A stretch of 64,000 nt of DNA from Falciphora oryzae (lineage: Eukaryota; Ascomycota; Sordariomycetes; Magnaporthales; Magnaporthaceae), in NCBI GenBank assembly GCA_000733355.1, contig JNVV01000001.1, forward strand, positions 2,500,219 through 2,564,218. Reading direction: 5' to 3'. How positions within the stretch are numbered: position 1 is the stretch's first letter; each line of letters starts with the position of its first letter. The notes under the pieces are model-generated. The model was given only the letters and a program-made list of their open reading frames with translations, did no database searches and was not told the DNA's origin. The translations under genes and the position numbers were made by a program. Positions 34,673 through 46,395 of the stretch are shown here, piece by piece.

Positions 34673-37600
34673 TCACTTGCCACCCCTGTGAGGCATCGAC
34701 GATTGCATCTTGAGCTGCTCGCTCTGCCATCGAAGCTTGAACCCATTGCAAAGCGCCCTCACGTCCGGGTACTGGTTACCCATCATCTCAAACGCCTGCG
34801 GGATCACGCGGACGCTCCACGAGCCTATCCTCGACGACCGGCTCGCCTTGAAGCAAAGCACAAAGTAGCCGGGGTGCTTCGTGTCGAGACAGAACGCGTA
34901 CGTCGACCGGTTCGGGTTGGCATCCATGTAGGTCGTAAGCCACCGCTCTGTAGGGCATCAAAGTTAGCTTCATCTGCAAGTAGGATTCCACATTCCGCAC
35001 AGGGCCAAGGCCCGACGGGGACGGCGAGACATTCTTACCCAAGTCCGACCTGGACCCCTTCTGGAACTTCTCATGCCGCATAAGCTCATCCACCTTCCTC
35101 GACATGGCCTTGATGTGGTCCACAATCAACTCGTCAAGATCCGAGTAAGTGTACTTGTTGGCCACCTTCAGGGTTCTTCCCACCGAGAACTCATTCTCCT
35201 TGTCGAGCTCCAGCACGTCGACATGCTGGTAGACATTGTCGGCCACCTTCCATGTCACGGCAAGATGGTCATTGCCCTTGGACGATGAGCGGACCACCAC
35301 CTCTCCCGACGGCTGCGAGCCCAGGTACTCCTCGGCCTGGGTCGAGTTGAACGGCTTGAACATGGGGTGCTTGATGACACGCTGGGCGCGGCCTGTGACG
35401 TTGTCCTTCTCCGTCAAGTCCTCCATGTCCCGCGCCTCCAGCCTGAAGTCCCAGCTACCACGGTCGTAGTCCATATGTCTGCGGAACGGGACCCGAAGCG
35501 CATCGTCCCTGACCGAGAGCTTGCACATGAAGTCCTTTCGGCTGATATCGAGCACCTTCGCACGCGTCGTCTGGCCAACTTGGAGTATCTCTCGCACAGA
35601 GTGTCGTATCGATACCTCGTGCGCCTCAATACGACCCTCTATGCCGCAGTCGAGCTTGGCGATGGCGAATTCTTCCTTGACCACGCGTATGTTGATCGGG
35701 ACGATCATCCCCGTGCACAGCGAATCCTTGGTCTCGCCGGTAAACATGGTGAAGATCTCGTCTGGCTCAAGAGGGAGGAAGTGGCGACGGAGCTCTTCGT
35801 ATGGCCCAAGCAGCTCGCTACGGATGCTGTAGAGAGTGGCGCGCTTGTGCTGGTTATAATTGGCCTCCAGCTGCTCCGCGTATTCCTCCAGGACCAGCTC
35901 GTTGACCTTCTCTTGGCTGTCCTCCTTGAAAAGCATACGCACCACCGCGCCAGGTCCGTTGTCCTCAACGGCAGTCCGGACATCCTCTTCGTCAAGCTCG
36001 AGAGCATCCGCTGCCATCTTCCTGCCGAGCTCGTAGTCCTCTGGGTGCACACGAGTGCTATCGAGAGGGTCCGATGCCTCGTTTGTCGCATCGTAGTCGA
36101 TACTGAGGAAGCTGACGCAGTTGTTCCACACGCGAGGCCCGACCACAGGAACTTTGCCCCTGTCTGGATCGCCCACAAGCTCGGCACGCGAGCTGACGAT
36201 GCCGCCATTTTTATGGATCGCCTTGATGACAGCTGTGGCTTTACGGGGACCAAGACCGGCAACGTATGGCAGCAAGGTTGCTGTGTATGGGTCGTTCACG
36301 GCCTCGTTTATGTCAACACCCACCAGGTTGACAACGTCAACGAGCGCCGTCTCCAACACCTTGAACAGCTTGTCTTGGGGAAGCAGGTTCTGGCAAGGAT
36401 GGATGGCCAGCGAAGTGATGTCCTTCCCCAGGTTGGCATACTCCTTGAGTGGGTTCTGCAGGTAACGGCCCAAGGCGATGCAGTAGCGGGTCACGGGGTT
36501 CAGCGTCGGATGGTCGGCCACGGCCCTGGGACTGTCCTTGTACAGCCTTGCCACCTCGTCGTTCACGACGAAGACCTCGAGCAGCTCGGTGCGCACCTCC
36601 TCTGTCTCGGGATCCTCGAACTCATTGCCCATCAAGCCCCTGTCGTTGATCAGGGTTTCCAAGTCCCGCACAAGACGGTTTGTGTCGGCTGACCAGCCAC
36701 TCACTCCAATCACGTCAGGGCGGCGACGCTCGACAAGTTCACAGAATGCGTTGCGGGCGGCCTCGTCACGTCCCAGGCTGCCAAACTTGCCTTGCTCGAT
36801 CACGCGTTCGTTCTCCTCGACGTAGGCCCAACAGAGGAGATCTCGGTTGGGGTCGGCCATGCCGTTCGAAATGACAAGGCATCGTGGAGTTGTTCCCAGG
36901 ACGAGGCCCTTGGGCTTGTAAGGCGCCTGGTCGAGCCTCTTGGAGAACTCCTCCCGGCAGATCTGGAGGAGCTCCTCCTGGCAGGCAGTCCGAAGAGAAT
37001 CCTTGACGCCCTTGGCAATAATCTTCTCCAGCTTCGGGAACGCGACGTCGAGGACCTTGCGCCGCTCCTCGTTCCAGGCATCCGCCCTCTCACTGAAGTT
37101 GTCCGACTGGAACTCGTCAAGAAGGTTCTTGCGGAAATCACGCTCATGTTGCAGGGTGAGCTTGACCTCAACCAGTCCTTCCTCCTCGGCCTTCATCATC
37201 TTGAGGAACACCTCGGGCCGCCTCGCCAGATCCCCTATGGTCTGGTCCAGCAGATACTTGATTTCGTAAAATGGGTGGGCCTCGTCGATCCTCCGGAGGC
37301 CCTTCTCTGTCCGCCGACAGCTGACCGAGCCAATGGTGTAATAGGCAACCCTGAAATGTCGGCGCATCCTGGGGTTTTGGTAGAGCTCCTCGGCGTACAT
37401 GTTGCGCGAAGCGTTCATAACAGCGTCGCCAGTGTCGAAATACGAGTCGCACAGGCTATCGGCTAGCTCAATTGGCATCTTCTCCGGGTCCTCCGGGATT
37501 GCCTTCTTGCCTTCCCTGAGAGCGTTTTGAGCCAATCGGTCGGGGGGGATTCCGTAAGCCTTGACGAAGTTGTAGACGTTGGCGTTGCGGATGCGCTCGA

Positions 37601-39128
37601 AGCCGCTCGTCGATTTCGCTCCCGGGCGCTTCACTTCCTTGGTGATAGCGCCTGCGGCCGTGAGCTCCTTCATCTGAGAAGCATACTGGAACTGCATGTA
37701 GTCGTGTAGGTCCTGGAGCTCCTCCATCGTCTCGGCCTGGAACAGCATGTCCTCGACCATAGGATCGGAGACTCCGGCGCTGGTCTTCAGGTTCTCGTAC
37801 GTCTTTTCGAGCACGTTCCGCTTCTCGATTAGCGACCGGAATTTGATGTCGAGTTCGAGAATACGCCACAAGTCGTCCTGCACGAGCAGCTTATCGGCCG
37901 TGATCTCGGGGTCGCTGGAGTTCCGCTCATATCCCTTCCTTCTGGTGTAGATTATGTAGTCCTTGCGGTGGTTGAACACGAAGGGGACCTCAACCCCATC
38001 CACAACAAAGAACTCAAGAACCTTGGCAACCGCCTTGATGAAATAAGACTTGAGATCCGGCCCAAGCTGCTTCTTTGGCCAGATCAGTTTGCTGATCCAG
38101 CGTGCCTCCTCCTTGAACTGCTCCGCCGTCAGCTGCAGGTCCTTGAAGGGCCTTCGCTCGAGCTGGAATCGCTCGGGCTCGTCGGTGAAGCGAATCTCGT
38201 TGTCCTCATCAGTAAGAAGCTTATCCTGAAGCTGTGCGGGCTCGAAGATGTCCTTGATCTCGAGGTTCTCCTCCTCGCGCTGGCGCTCCTGCTCATCCTC
38301 CTCGGCCTGAAGCGCCCACTCATAGTCTTCACCGTGGCCAAAGATGGCCTCGAAATCATCGAGTGCCTCCTTGTCCAGACCTGAAGTGTCAACGACAACA
38401 CCCCGGTCGCGCGGCCGGGCAACCTCCATGTCCTCCTGTCGTTGATTGCGCTCATCTTCGTCCTCGGGGTAATCGTCCTCGATGAAGTCGTCGAACTCGT
38501 CGGCCGGCCCATGGCGGCTGGGGCGGCTGTAGTGCCGGTCGTCCTGTTCATCCTCATCGTCGGAGAAGATCTGGGTTAGGTCGCGCCGGCTATCGGCTCG
38601 CGCATCGTTCTCACGGTGACCCTGCTTGAGGCGTTTGAACTTTGGCTGTGTAAACTGTCAGCAGGCGGCCCTCATATTCTGCCACTACCAAGCTCCAGAT
38701 TCGCGGAACCTACCTGTGATTCGGTTTTTCGTTCCCAATCAGGGCGCGATTCTCCGATCAGGTCAAGATCCTCGTCATCCAGCTGGGCCTCCTCCTCGCG
38801 CTCGGCCCGCCGACGTTTGCGCCGGCGTTTACGTGCAGCCTCGTCGTCTTCGACGTCCTCCTCCTCCTCATCTTCATCTACAATGAAGTTTTCGCGAATC
38901 TAAATGAGCAAGATATTGTCAGTTTGAGCGGAATAGACTGCCAAGGGGAGTGCGCGTGCGAACCCTTTGGGCCTCTTCCTCGTCGTCATCGTCCTCCTCC
39001 TCGCTGGAATCGTCCGCCTGGGGAGGTCGCTTGGAGGTGCTGCCTCCCTCCCCATCAAAGGACTCGTCATCTTCCTCGTCGTCGAGCTCGGCCTCGCCGT
39101 CAATGAGGTCCCGCATGCTGTTACTCAT
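34673..39128 (-). CDS. spt6: Transcription elongation factor Spt6, 1410 aa
   Basis: Histone chaperone that travels with RNA polymerase II and keeps chromatin in place behind it. Four exons: 39128-38964, 38899-38714, 38645-35039 and 34947-34673. Donors are GTTCGC, GTAGGT and GTAAGA; phases 0, 0 and 1 close to one frame. The first 190 residues are very acidic with basic patches (RKRRRKRRR), the nucleosome-binding region. A helical Tex-like core follows, then a YqgF-like nuclease-fold region (about 690-825), helix-hairpin-helix (about 865-935, [20 protein letters not shown]), an S1 domain (about 1095-1170) and tandem SH2 domains (from about 1222 to the end). The last SH2 starts in exon 3 and continues across the final intron ([19 protein letters not shown]). 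The start at 39128 ([14 protein letters not shown]) is the first ATG matching the acidic N-terminus. Confidence 0.96.
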
Positions 39129-41879
39129 CGTGGCGATCGTTGCCTGGTTGACGATTGGGGACGGTTGACGATTCGAGGCGCGAGCCAAACGAAACAAAGA
39201 GAAAGGGCAGAAAACTCGAAGCCCAGGCCGTCAGGACACGAGACAAAGATCAGCTACGGAAAACCGAGATGGGCGGCCGGGAGCGGAGTGATGGGCGCGC
39301 GAAATCGGAAGGTATTAGGAAGGCAAAGGCGCAGGCAACAAAAAGGGCGTCGAGAATCGCAGCACTGGATTGGCCTAAGGCTGAGCTGGGAATGGCTGGA
39401 ATTTTTGTTCGCGACCGTGTTCAGCAGGTAGCCTTGCTAGTTCAGCCAATTGGAGTGAATCGGCAGACGCAGTCGCTTGCACTGTGCCTTTTGGAGAGGA
39501 CAAACGCTAATTTCGTACAGTTTACAAACTGTATGATATCCAAGCTTTCTGTCGGCACCATTTACGTGGGCCCCGGACCACTCCTGCTGTCACAGGCAAT
39601 GGTGACCAAAATGTTTTTCTCCCGCTCTGTCGGCGAACCCCTTACCATCGACAAATGTCGCCAAGAAGATGACCAAATAACAAATCTCACTAAAAGGTTA
39701 ACATCGCACTACCGGACGTACAGCATCAAGACCACAATGGTGGTCAAATGATAGCATGGACATTAACGGCCCGGCTGGTGATTTCTATTTCTATAGTGTG
39801 CTCTTCCGATCTTAGATCCTTATAGCAGCTCGCTCATTCACGACAAAGAAGATGGCACCCCCATTGATCCCAATCTGTAATTCTATAATATGTCCTGTGT
39901 CTTTTCCCAACTTCCTTCCGAATGATGCACGTTGGAGGTGCCAGCTTTTTTTTTTTTTTTCGCCGTGAACGAGAGCATTTCCAATTTTCATCCCTTGTTT
40001 GCCTGGTCGATCACCATGCCTTCAATGCAGGGCAGTTCCCCAGCGCTTGCGCAGCCATTTAGAACGGGCGAAGATAGGTATCTAACAGGGTTCATCGAGA
40101 GAAGCACCAAAGCACACGATAAAACCGCCCACAGCCAATCGTGCAAATGCTTTCCGACCTGAGACACCATGCCACCGCCACGGGTTAGGTTGCCAACATG
40201 TAATATCTATACGCCCTAAAATCGCGACCGCATCCGTATACGGTCTTGAAGCACGGGTCGATATCTTCTTTCGAGGAATACGAAACCCCGTTTTTCCAAG
40301 GGTTTCAGTCTTGCGGGTCAGGGCGCTCACCAGGAGGCACGGTGTCGTCTCTTGCTGGAAAGTTTCTTCGCCCATCGTGTAGCAAGCTAAGTACCACAAG
40401 AGGAGGCTATATCTGCGAGGGAGCCAAATTAAGAGTCGCTTCCAAGCAGTAGGAATCCTTCGCATTATCAGAGTCGTGACCTGGTGGGCGCATTGTGTGT
40501 TGGTGTCCTAGCCTCAAGGTATCATTGCTCCATTCCATGCCGCGCAGAGCAAGGGGGTGGGGCACAAGTAGCGCCCTGGCTTTGAGTCGTTGCACGATTG
40601 GAAGCCTCTGTTCGGCCATGCAGAAATCGGTTATGGATCGCCGTCAATTTTGGATGGGTGGATTGGTGGCGTCTGCTTGAATGGTTCCTGGGGTACATAC
40701 CGTGCATCTCACTTGGGCGTTTGATGAATGGTATCTTCATCATTGCCGACCTACCGAGATAGAAGTCGGCGCTTTGCACAATCACCACTTGGGGCTGAGC
40801 TCCTTCCAGAAAAGACTGGTGTCCGTTTGTTGAATCGATCGCGAGGAACAACACGTGTGAGCTGGCTGCGAGGTTTCCTCAACCACGTTGACCCCCTTTT
40901 CTCGCAAGGGTTGCCCCGACACTGCGCCAGCTCCTGACAGCCCCTCAGACCCCCGAGAAAAAAAATACCCCACCATCCACTCACCCATCCCACCTTGGGC
41001 ACCGCGCGACGGAGCGGGCTGGGCGGGCGTTATTTTCCAGTCTTCAATGGCCTGACCCGGCACCCAGTAGGGGTCGGCACGAGTCGGGCGGGTACCTTGG
41101 ACTCCTAGCCGGACTCCCTACAAAGCACAACTGTGCCAGAATCTACCACCTAGACTCCGCCTATTTTAGCCCGCTGGCGACCATTCTCTTCTCCTTCCTC
41201 GTTTTGATCGACACATTCACGGCCCGCACCATTGCAAATCGCCAGCTGCTTGCCCAGGTAAATAGGTATCACGCTCTAGTCACATCGGAGATTGAGAGGC
41301 CGGGGTTCGGCTCTTCCTGCTCCCTCCTCTCTGACCGTCTTTTGTCGGCGCTTTGTCTCGCCGCCCGCAGCTGTCCCGAAACCCAGAAATCAGGCAAACA
41401 GACGCCAGCCCGTCTGTGCCACCGCATTCTAGTTGGACGCAGCTTCTGCAGCTTGTCCCGTACCGTGGTGTCTGCCCTTTTTAGCCCGACGATTACCCAA
41501 CGCTGTTCTGGCGGCCATGAAATAGGATTCTCCTTGTCTCACAGCCTAGCCTGCCCCTCGATTCCGTGTCGCCAGAACTTCGCAAAGCCCGTGCAAGCAA
41601 CAACCGGCTTGCCACCCTGCTCACCGCGGACAACGTTGCCGCTCGATCTGCGATACCCAGGCCGGTCTTGACTCTCCACCACGACGCAGGACCTGCAGCA
41701 GTTGGTGTAACCAAAGCCCGTTCGATAAGGCGTGGGAAGCACTTTTCACGCGTCACTCCCGAACAAGGAAACTCCAGGACCACGACTCCGAGACCGACAC
41801 CGACATCGAACATTCCCGATAGCAACGGCAACGGCGAACACTGCAACTACTTCTAGCGTGCACCGTCACCAAGCCCACC
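39129..41879. promoter_or_regulatory. Divergent 2.75 kb region between Spt6 and the MAPKK
   Basis: Start codons of head-to-head genes lie at both ends. The part from about 41100 to 41879 is pyrimidine-rich and probably the MAPKK leader and promoter. No gene was recognised inside. The region contains an adapter-like 17-mer (39796-39812, separate entry), so its continuity is in doubt. Confidence 0.5.
39796..39812 (+). other. Exact 17-nt match to Illumina Read 2 adapter end
   Basis: The sequence GTGTGCTCTTCCGATCT equals the 3' end of the standard Illumina TruSeq Read 2 adapter. In library reads it directly precedes the insert. A chance exact 17-mer in this window is very unlikely. This is probably residual adapter incorporated during assembly or gap filling, with the true genomic sequence resuming at 39813. 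Confidence 0.85.
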
Positions 41880-43757
41880 ATGACCGACCCGTTTGCGCCG
41901 CGCTCCATGAAGCGCAGGAACGTCAAGGGGCTCGCCCTGACCCCTGCTGCGCCGAAACCTCCGCCGACACTCGAAGCCCCATCTCACAAAGACTCGGAGC
42001 ACGCGCAACTGGAAATTGGAATCGAGTTCAACCTGAACCTGCGTCCTGAGGACCTGGAGGTGATCAAGGACCTTGGCTCCGGCAACGGAGGCACTGTCAG
42101 CAAGGTCATGCACAAGCCGACAAACACAATCATGGCGCGCAAGGTGAGCAGCGCGCCCATTTTGATGCTAGGCCTCTGGTGAATATGGTCACGAAAGCAG
42201 CCGCTGACATGCCAAACCGCCCTCATCCAGGTAATTCACGTCGAAGCGAAGCGAGAGATGCGCAAGCGTATAGTCCGAGAGCTCCAGATCATGCACAACT
42301 GCAATTCCGAGTACATCGTCACATTCTACGGCGCCTTCCTGAACGAGAACAACGACGTCATCATGTGCATGGAATACGCGGATGTTGGGTGAGTTTGATT
42401 TCCCCAGTACCTCTTCGATGGACACGCGCGGCCAGTCGGCGGTTTGGCCTTGACCTTTCTCCCTGGCTGCCTTCGCAGAGGCACTCGTTATTCTGACAAC
42501 CTGTTTGTTTTGTCTTAAAGCTCTCTGGATCGCGTGTCGAGGGTATTTGGCCCGATCCGGGTCGATGTCCTGGGCAAGATCGCCGAGGCAACTCTGGGCG
42601 GCCTGACCTACCTGTACTCCAAGCACCATATCATGCACCGCGACATCAAGCCGTCAAACATCCTCGTCAACTCCAGGGGATCCATCAAGCTGTGCGACTT
42701 CGGCGTGTCCGGCGAGCTTGTCAACTCGATTGCCGACACCTTTGTCGGAACATCAACTTACATGGCACCTGAGCGGATTCAGGGAGAGAAGTATACGGTT
42801 AAGTCAGACGTGTGGAGTTTTGGTCTTACTATCATGGAGCTGGCCATCGGCAAGTTCCCGTTTGCGGCCAGTGAGCAGCTTTCCGATGCCGAGTCTGCGC
42901 CTGCCGGTATTCTCGACCTGCTGCAACAGATTGTGCACGAGCCGGCCCCCAAGCTCCCCAAGAGCGACGCCTTCCCGCAGATTCTCGAGGACATGATCCA
43001 GAAGTGTCTTTTCAAAAGCCCGGACGAGAGGCCGACGCCTCAAGAGCTCTTTGTAAGTCATTTAAGCGCGCGCCAACCGATAACCGCATCTCTATGGTGT
43101 GTAACAAGCGACCTTTGGTGACCAATATCTGCTTCCGTACAGGACCGAGACCCGTTCGTGCAGGCTGCCAAGAGGACTCCTGTCGACCTGCGCGAGTGGG
43201 CCTTTGGGCTGATGGAGCGCGACAACCGCAAGTCGCACCTCGCCCCGCAGTTGTCGCCTGCGACGCAGGACCTGCTGCGGACGAGTGACTCCCCCACGTA
43301 TCGCGGGGATGATGGTACATTAGAGACCCCAACATCAGGTGAGATCCCCATTGTGGGCGCATTGTTGTCACCCCGAGACCAACAAATCAGCATTTCGAGC
43401 CGATCCCCGACAACGCGGGGCGGAGGGTTCGGCGGGCCTAGCAGAGCAGGTGGACCGGCTGTACATCCGGGACTGGGACCACGAGTAGCCTCGACAAGCT
43501 CGGTGCCCACGATCTCGGGTGGCTACCGCGGCGCCTCCTCTGCTGATTATCCCGCCGGCCCCTACCCCGCTGCCCCGGGGAGCGCGAGTAGAGCGGCCTT
43601 TGGCCTCCCGATGCGACCGGCTCCCAGCGCCCCCAGGCCACCGCCGCCGCCGAAAGAGCCGGCCGACGAACAGCGAAGGGAAAGCCGACGACAAGCGACA
43701 GTCGGCCCGCTTTCAACGTCGAACGGAAATTACGGTTTGGGTTATCCGACTAGGTGA
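41880..43757 (+). CDS. mek-2: MAP kinase kinase, Ste7/MEK2 type, 522 aa
   Basis: Dual-specificity kinase of the pheromone/invasive-growth cascade (Ste7 in yeast, MEK-2 in Neurospora, Mst7 in Magnaporthe). It activates the Fus3/Kss1-type MAPK needed for cell fusion and, in pathogens, infection structures. Four exons: 41880-42143, 42231-42388, 42521-43052 and 43143-43757; phases 0, 2 and 0 close. The N-terminus [16 protein letters not shown] is typical of this branch. Kinase landmarks: GSGNGG loop (66-71), catalytic Lys88 split from the next block by intron 1, HRDIKPSN (180-187), DFG (200-202), and activation-loop Ser210 and Thr214 in SIADT, then MAPERI. The C-terminal 140 residues are disordered, Pro/Ser/Gly-rich, with RPPPPPKEP, and could hold docking sites. 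Start ATG is in the context CACCATGACC. Confidence 0.95.
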
Positions 43758-44274
43758 ACGGTCGGGAACAAGCCGTTTATTTGTCTATCTTCTACTTGTC
43801 CATTCTTCTTGCTCTCTCGCTTCGTTTGCTTAGAGACGAACAGAGCTTCCAAGGGGCACGGCATATTTCTTGTTTGGCCCTCGCCTCAAATCTAAAGCAT
43901 TGGTGTAACGTGCATTCCATCTCATTGCCATCTCTTTTCGTCGAATAGCTACGAGGCGGGGGTTTCAAGCTCACTTTGCCTCATGGTAATGTTTCTCTCA
44001 GCCCTCACTTTTCGTAGAGTCTACATCGATATCCCATTCCGAAGCCCCCTTAGCCCTTCTCATAAAGCATCATGTTGTGATTACTGCCCAGAATGTCACG
44101 CAAAAGCACGAGATAACATGAGCCGTCCAATCGGGGGCACACTGACTATCATTCCAAACGGTTTGGCTTCCTTGGGAAGGGTTTCGGGACCATGTATGTT
44201 GTGTAGGTAAAGGCTTATAAAGAGGCCCACATGCTCGTTGATTCCGAGGCATATGTTCTCTGTGGCGGGCGAAA
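43758..44274. other. Convergent intergenic region, MAPKK / HAD hydrolase
   Basis: 517 bases between two stop codons, T-rich next to the MAPKK as expected for a 3' untranslated region. Nothing else seen. Confidence 0.55.
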
Positions 44275-45444
44275 TCAAGCCGCGACAGTGGAAGCTGTTG
44301 CTCGGCATTTAAACCCTTGCTCTAGGATTTCAATGAGCTCATCCAACCTCGTTACCACCAGATCGGTGTCGTCATGTTCCGCCAAGTGAGCGTTGACCTC
44401 GTTCACTAACAATACGGTTGCGGCGCCAGCACGACGGCCCGCAGCCATATCGTCGACGGAGTCGCCCACCATAATTAAACCGGTAGCGTCCCCAGTGGCA
44501 TCACCGCCAGCTTCTGCCGGCTGCTCTGGGCGCACCAAGCCCCAGGATTTGGCGATATGCAATATTCCGGCCGGGTGGGGCTTTGGCGGACGGAATTCCC
44601 GTGTGATGACAGGCTCGAAGCGCGAGCCGGCGAGGAACTTACCCAGGAGGTGTGCCACGGGCTGCTCGAAGTTGCGGGTGCATATTCCCTTGGGGACGTT
44701 GCGGGAATCGAGGTACTTCATGAGCTCAACAAGACCCGGCTGCGCGACCTGGTTCACCATGGCGGTGCGCTCAATGGCGCGGATAGACTCCATGGCCTTC
44801 TCTCTCGCCTCGGGCGTGGGCAGGCCGTATATGTGATCCTTTGTCTGGTGATTAGCAGGAAACGTAGATGGAATGACTGGCGAGGGGCTTGGGACAACGG
44901 AGCTATCAGGGGATGGCAGGGAACGTTTAGAGTTTATGTTGCTGGGGGGATAAACGGGAACTTGCACAGTCTTACCAGAATATCGACGCTCTTTGTTATG
45001 CCGAGCACCACCCGCATCTCGGCGAACATGTAGTTCTGAGGTTGACTGCATGGACAAGGCCCAGGTTAGCCAGACGTCAGGCACCGCAAGATTCATCATG
45101 CCTTGATTTGCTGATTCTGTTACCTCGAACAAATCTAAGGCTGGCTAAACTGCATGCTACTCACCACAAAGTTCCATCGACATCTTGGCGAGTCGTCGAT
45201 ATTAGCCTACTACGGCTTCGGGTTTCGTACGTAGTGTCGCACTAAGCGGCCGTGACTGTATGCACATACCGAAGACAACACCCTGCAGCGCCGGGGACCC
45301 CTCCGAGGGCGCCCCGGGCCTCAGAGGAGCGAATTGGCGCGGCTTCCTGGCTGCCATGACGGAGAGGAATCTGCGCGTGTACGGCGTGAGCACGGCGTCG
45401 CAATATTGCACCAAGGGTCGCGAATGGGCGAGGCGAGCGAGCAT
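44275..45444 (-). CDS. HAD-superfamily hydrolase, 275 aa
   Basis: Probable phosphatase of the haloacid dehalogenase superfamily, similar in layout to yeast YOR131C-type enzymes. Four exons: 45444-45270, 45183-45165 (19 nt), 45045-44976 and 44838-44275; phases 1, 2 and 0 close. The tiny second exon completes the catalytic motif VVFDVDGTLC, where the first Asp (D59) is the expected nucleophile. Motif II is GICTRN, motif III the Lys in RPPKPHP, and motif IV MVGDSVDDM. All four catalytic motifs are intact. The start at 45444 gives an Arg-rich N-terminus without much acid, which could be a mitochondrial presequence. A second in-frame ATG at 45357 has a better context (GTCATGG) and would give a 246-aa cytosolic form. 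The substrate is unknown. Confidence 0.9.
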
Positions 45445-46391
45445 GTATGCTATGTCACACGGCAGCGGGCGTCAATGCGGTTTATACTAACACCCAGCTG
45501 CTGTGAGAGGGCGACACGCTCGCAAGGGGGATGGCCGAACCGTGCGCGGGGTGGGATCCTCAAAGATTGGTACAGTTCAGCTGGGCGTCCATATACTGTA
45601 TTACTGACTACGACCGTTGGCGCGTCTGAATCACAATGGCCAAGAAGGGCCCGGTTATGTCGTGTTGTGTTGGATATGAGGTGTCCGCCCGGGCATGGGC
45701 AACCGCAAGCGCAGACGGATGCGGCGAGCAGCTCTTATTGCAAACCTTGACGATACTTGCGAGAGCGCCAGAGCGGAGGACCTCGGCGCGTCCCGTCGAT
45801 TCGAGACCCGTTCGTCTGGATGCATAGTGCAGCTCCCGGCAGATGCTGTGCAGGCACTGTGCTCCAAGGAATCCGGCCGCTTTCATCTGGTCTGGGTTGA
45901 CAGCCCAAAAAGTGGCACCGACTCCACTCGGTCCATTCTGGGTGCAGGCCGCGCGGGGATTCTGGCGCATTCGCGACTGGTGGAGCTCTCGGCGGCGGGA
46001 ACCACAATCTCCAGCGAAGCGTGTGAAGGTGGATCAAGAGCCAACATCCCTGGAGGGCGGGCGCTGTGCTGCTGCAACCCGACAACAAAGCAAGCAGACT
46101 TTCGATTTGGACTTGCACCACTCGGCCACATACCGCAGTGCTCACGTCGTCGCACTGATTGTTGCGACAACATCGTGCCGCCTGCATCACCGGCGCCATC
46201 CGCGGGCACCGAGCCAGCAGCTTCTAGTCAGGTCGGCTACGGCGCCAGCCTTCTGCCCCGTCGCAAGCTGCTCGCCCTTCGCTGTGCGCGCCGCCGCGCC
46301 GCCTCACACACCCAACAGCCAGTCTTCGGAGAATGCGCAGGCCATCTACCTCGCCCAGCCGAGTTCGATTTGAGGAAATGAGCCCTTCTTC
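45445..46391. promoter_or_regulatory. Divergent promoter region, HAD hydrolase / ArAE-like gene
   Basis: 947 bases between start codons of head-to-head genes. Frames of up to 228 codons occur but are Arg/Ser/Ala-rich and have no recognisable content. A five-codon uORF lies at its right end (separate entry). Confidence 0.5.
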
Positions 46392-46395
46392 ATGA
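46378..46395 (+). promoter_or_regulatory. uORF overlapping the start of the ArAE-like gene
   Basis: Five codons (MSPSS) then TGA. The TGA shares bases with the main ATG (ATGA at 46392-46395), a layout that allows termination-reinitiation or repression by scanning ribosomes. It matters only if the transcript starts upstream of 46378, which the sequence does not show. Confidence 0.45.
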
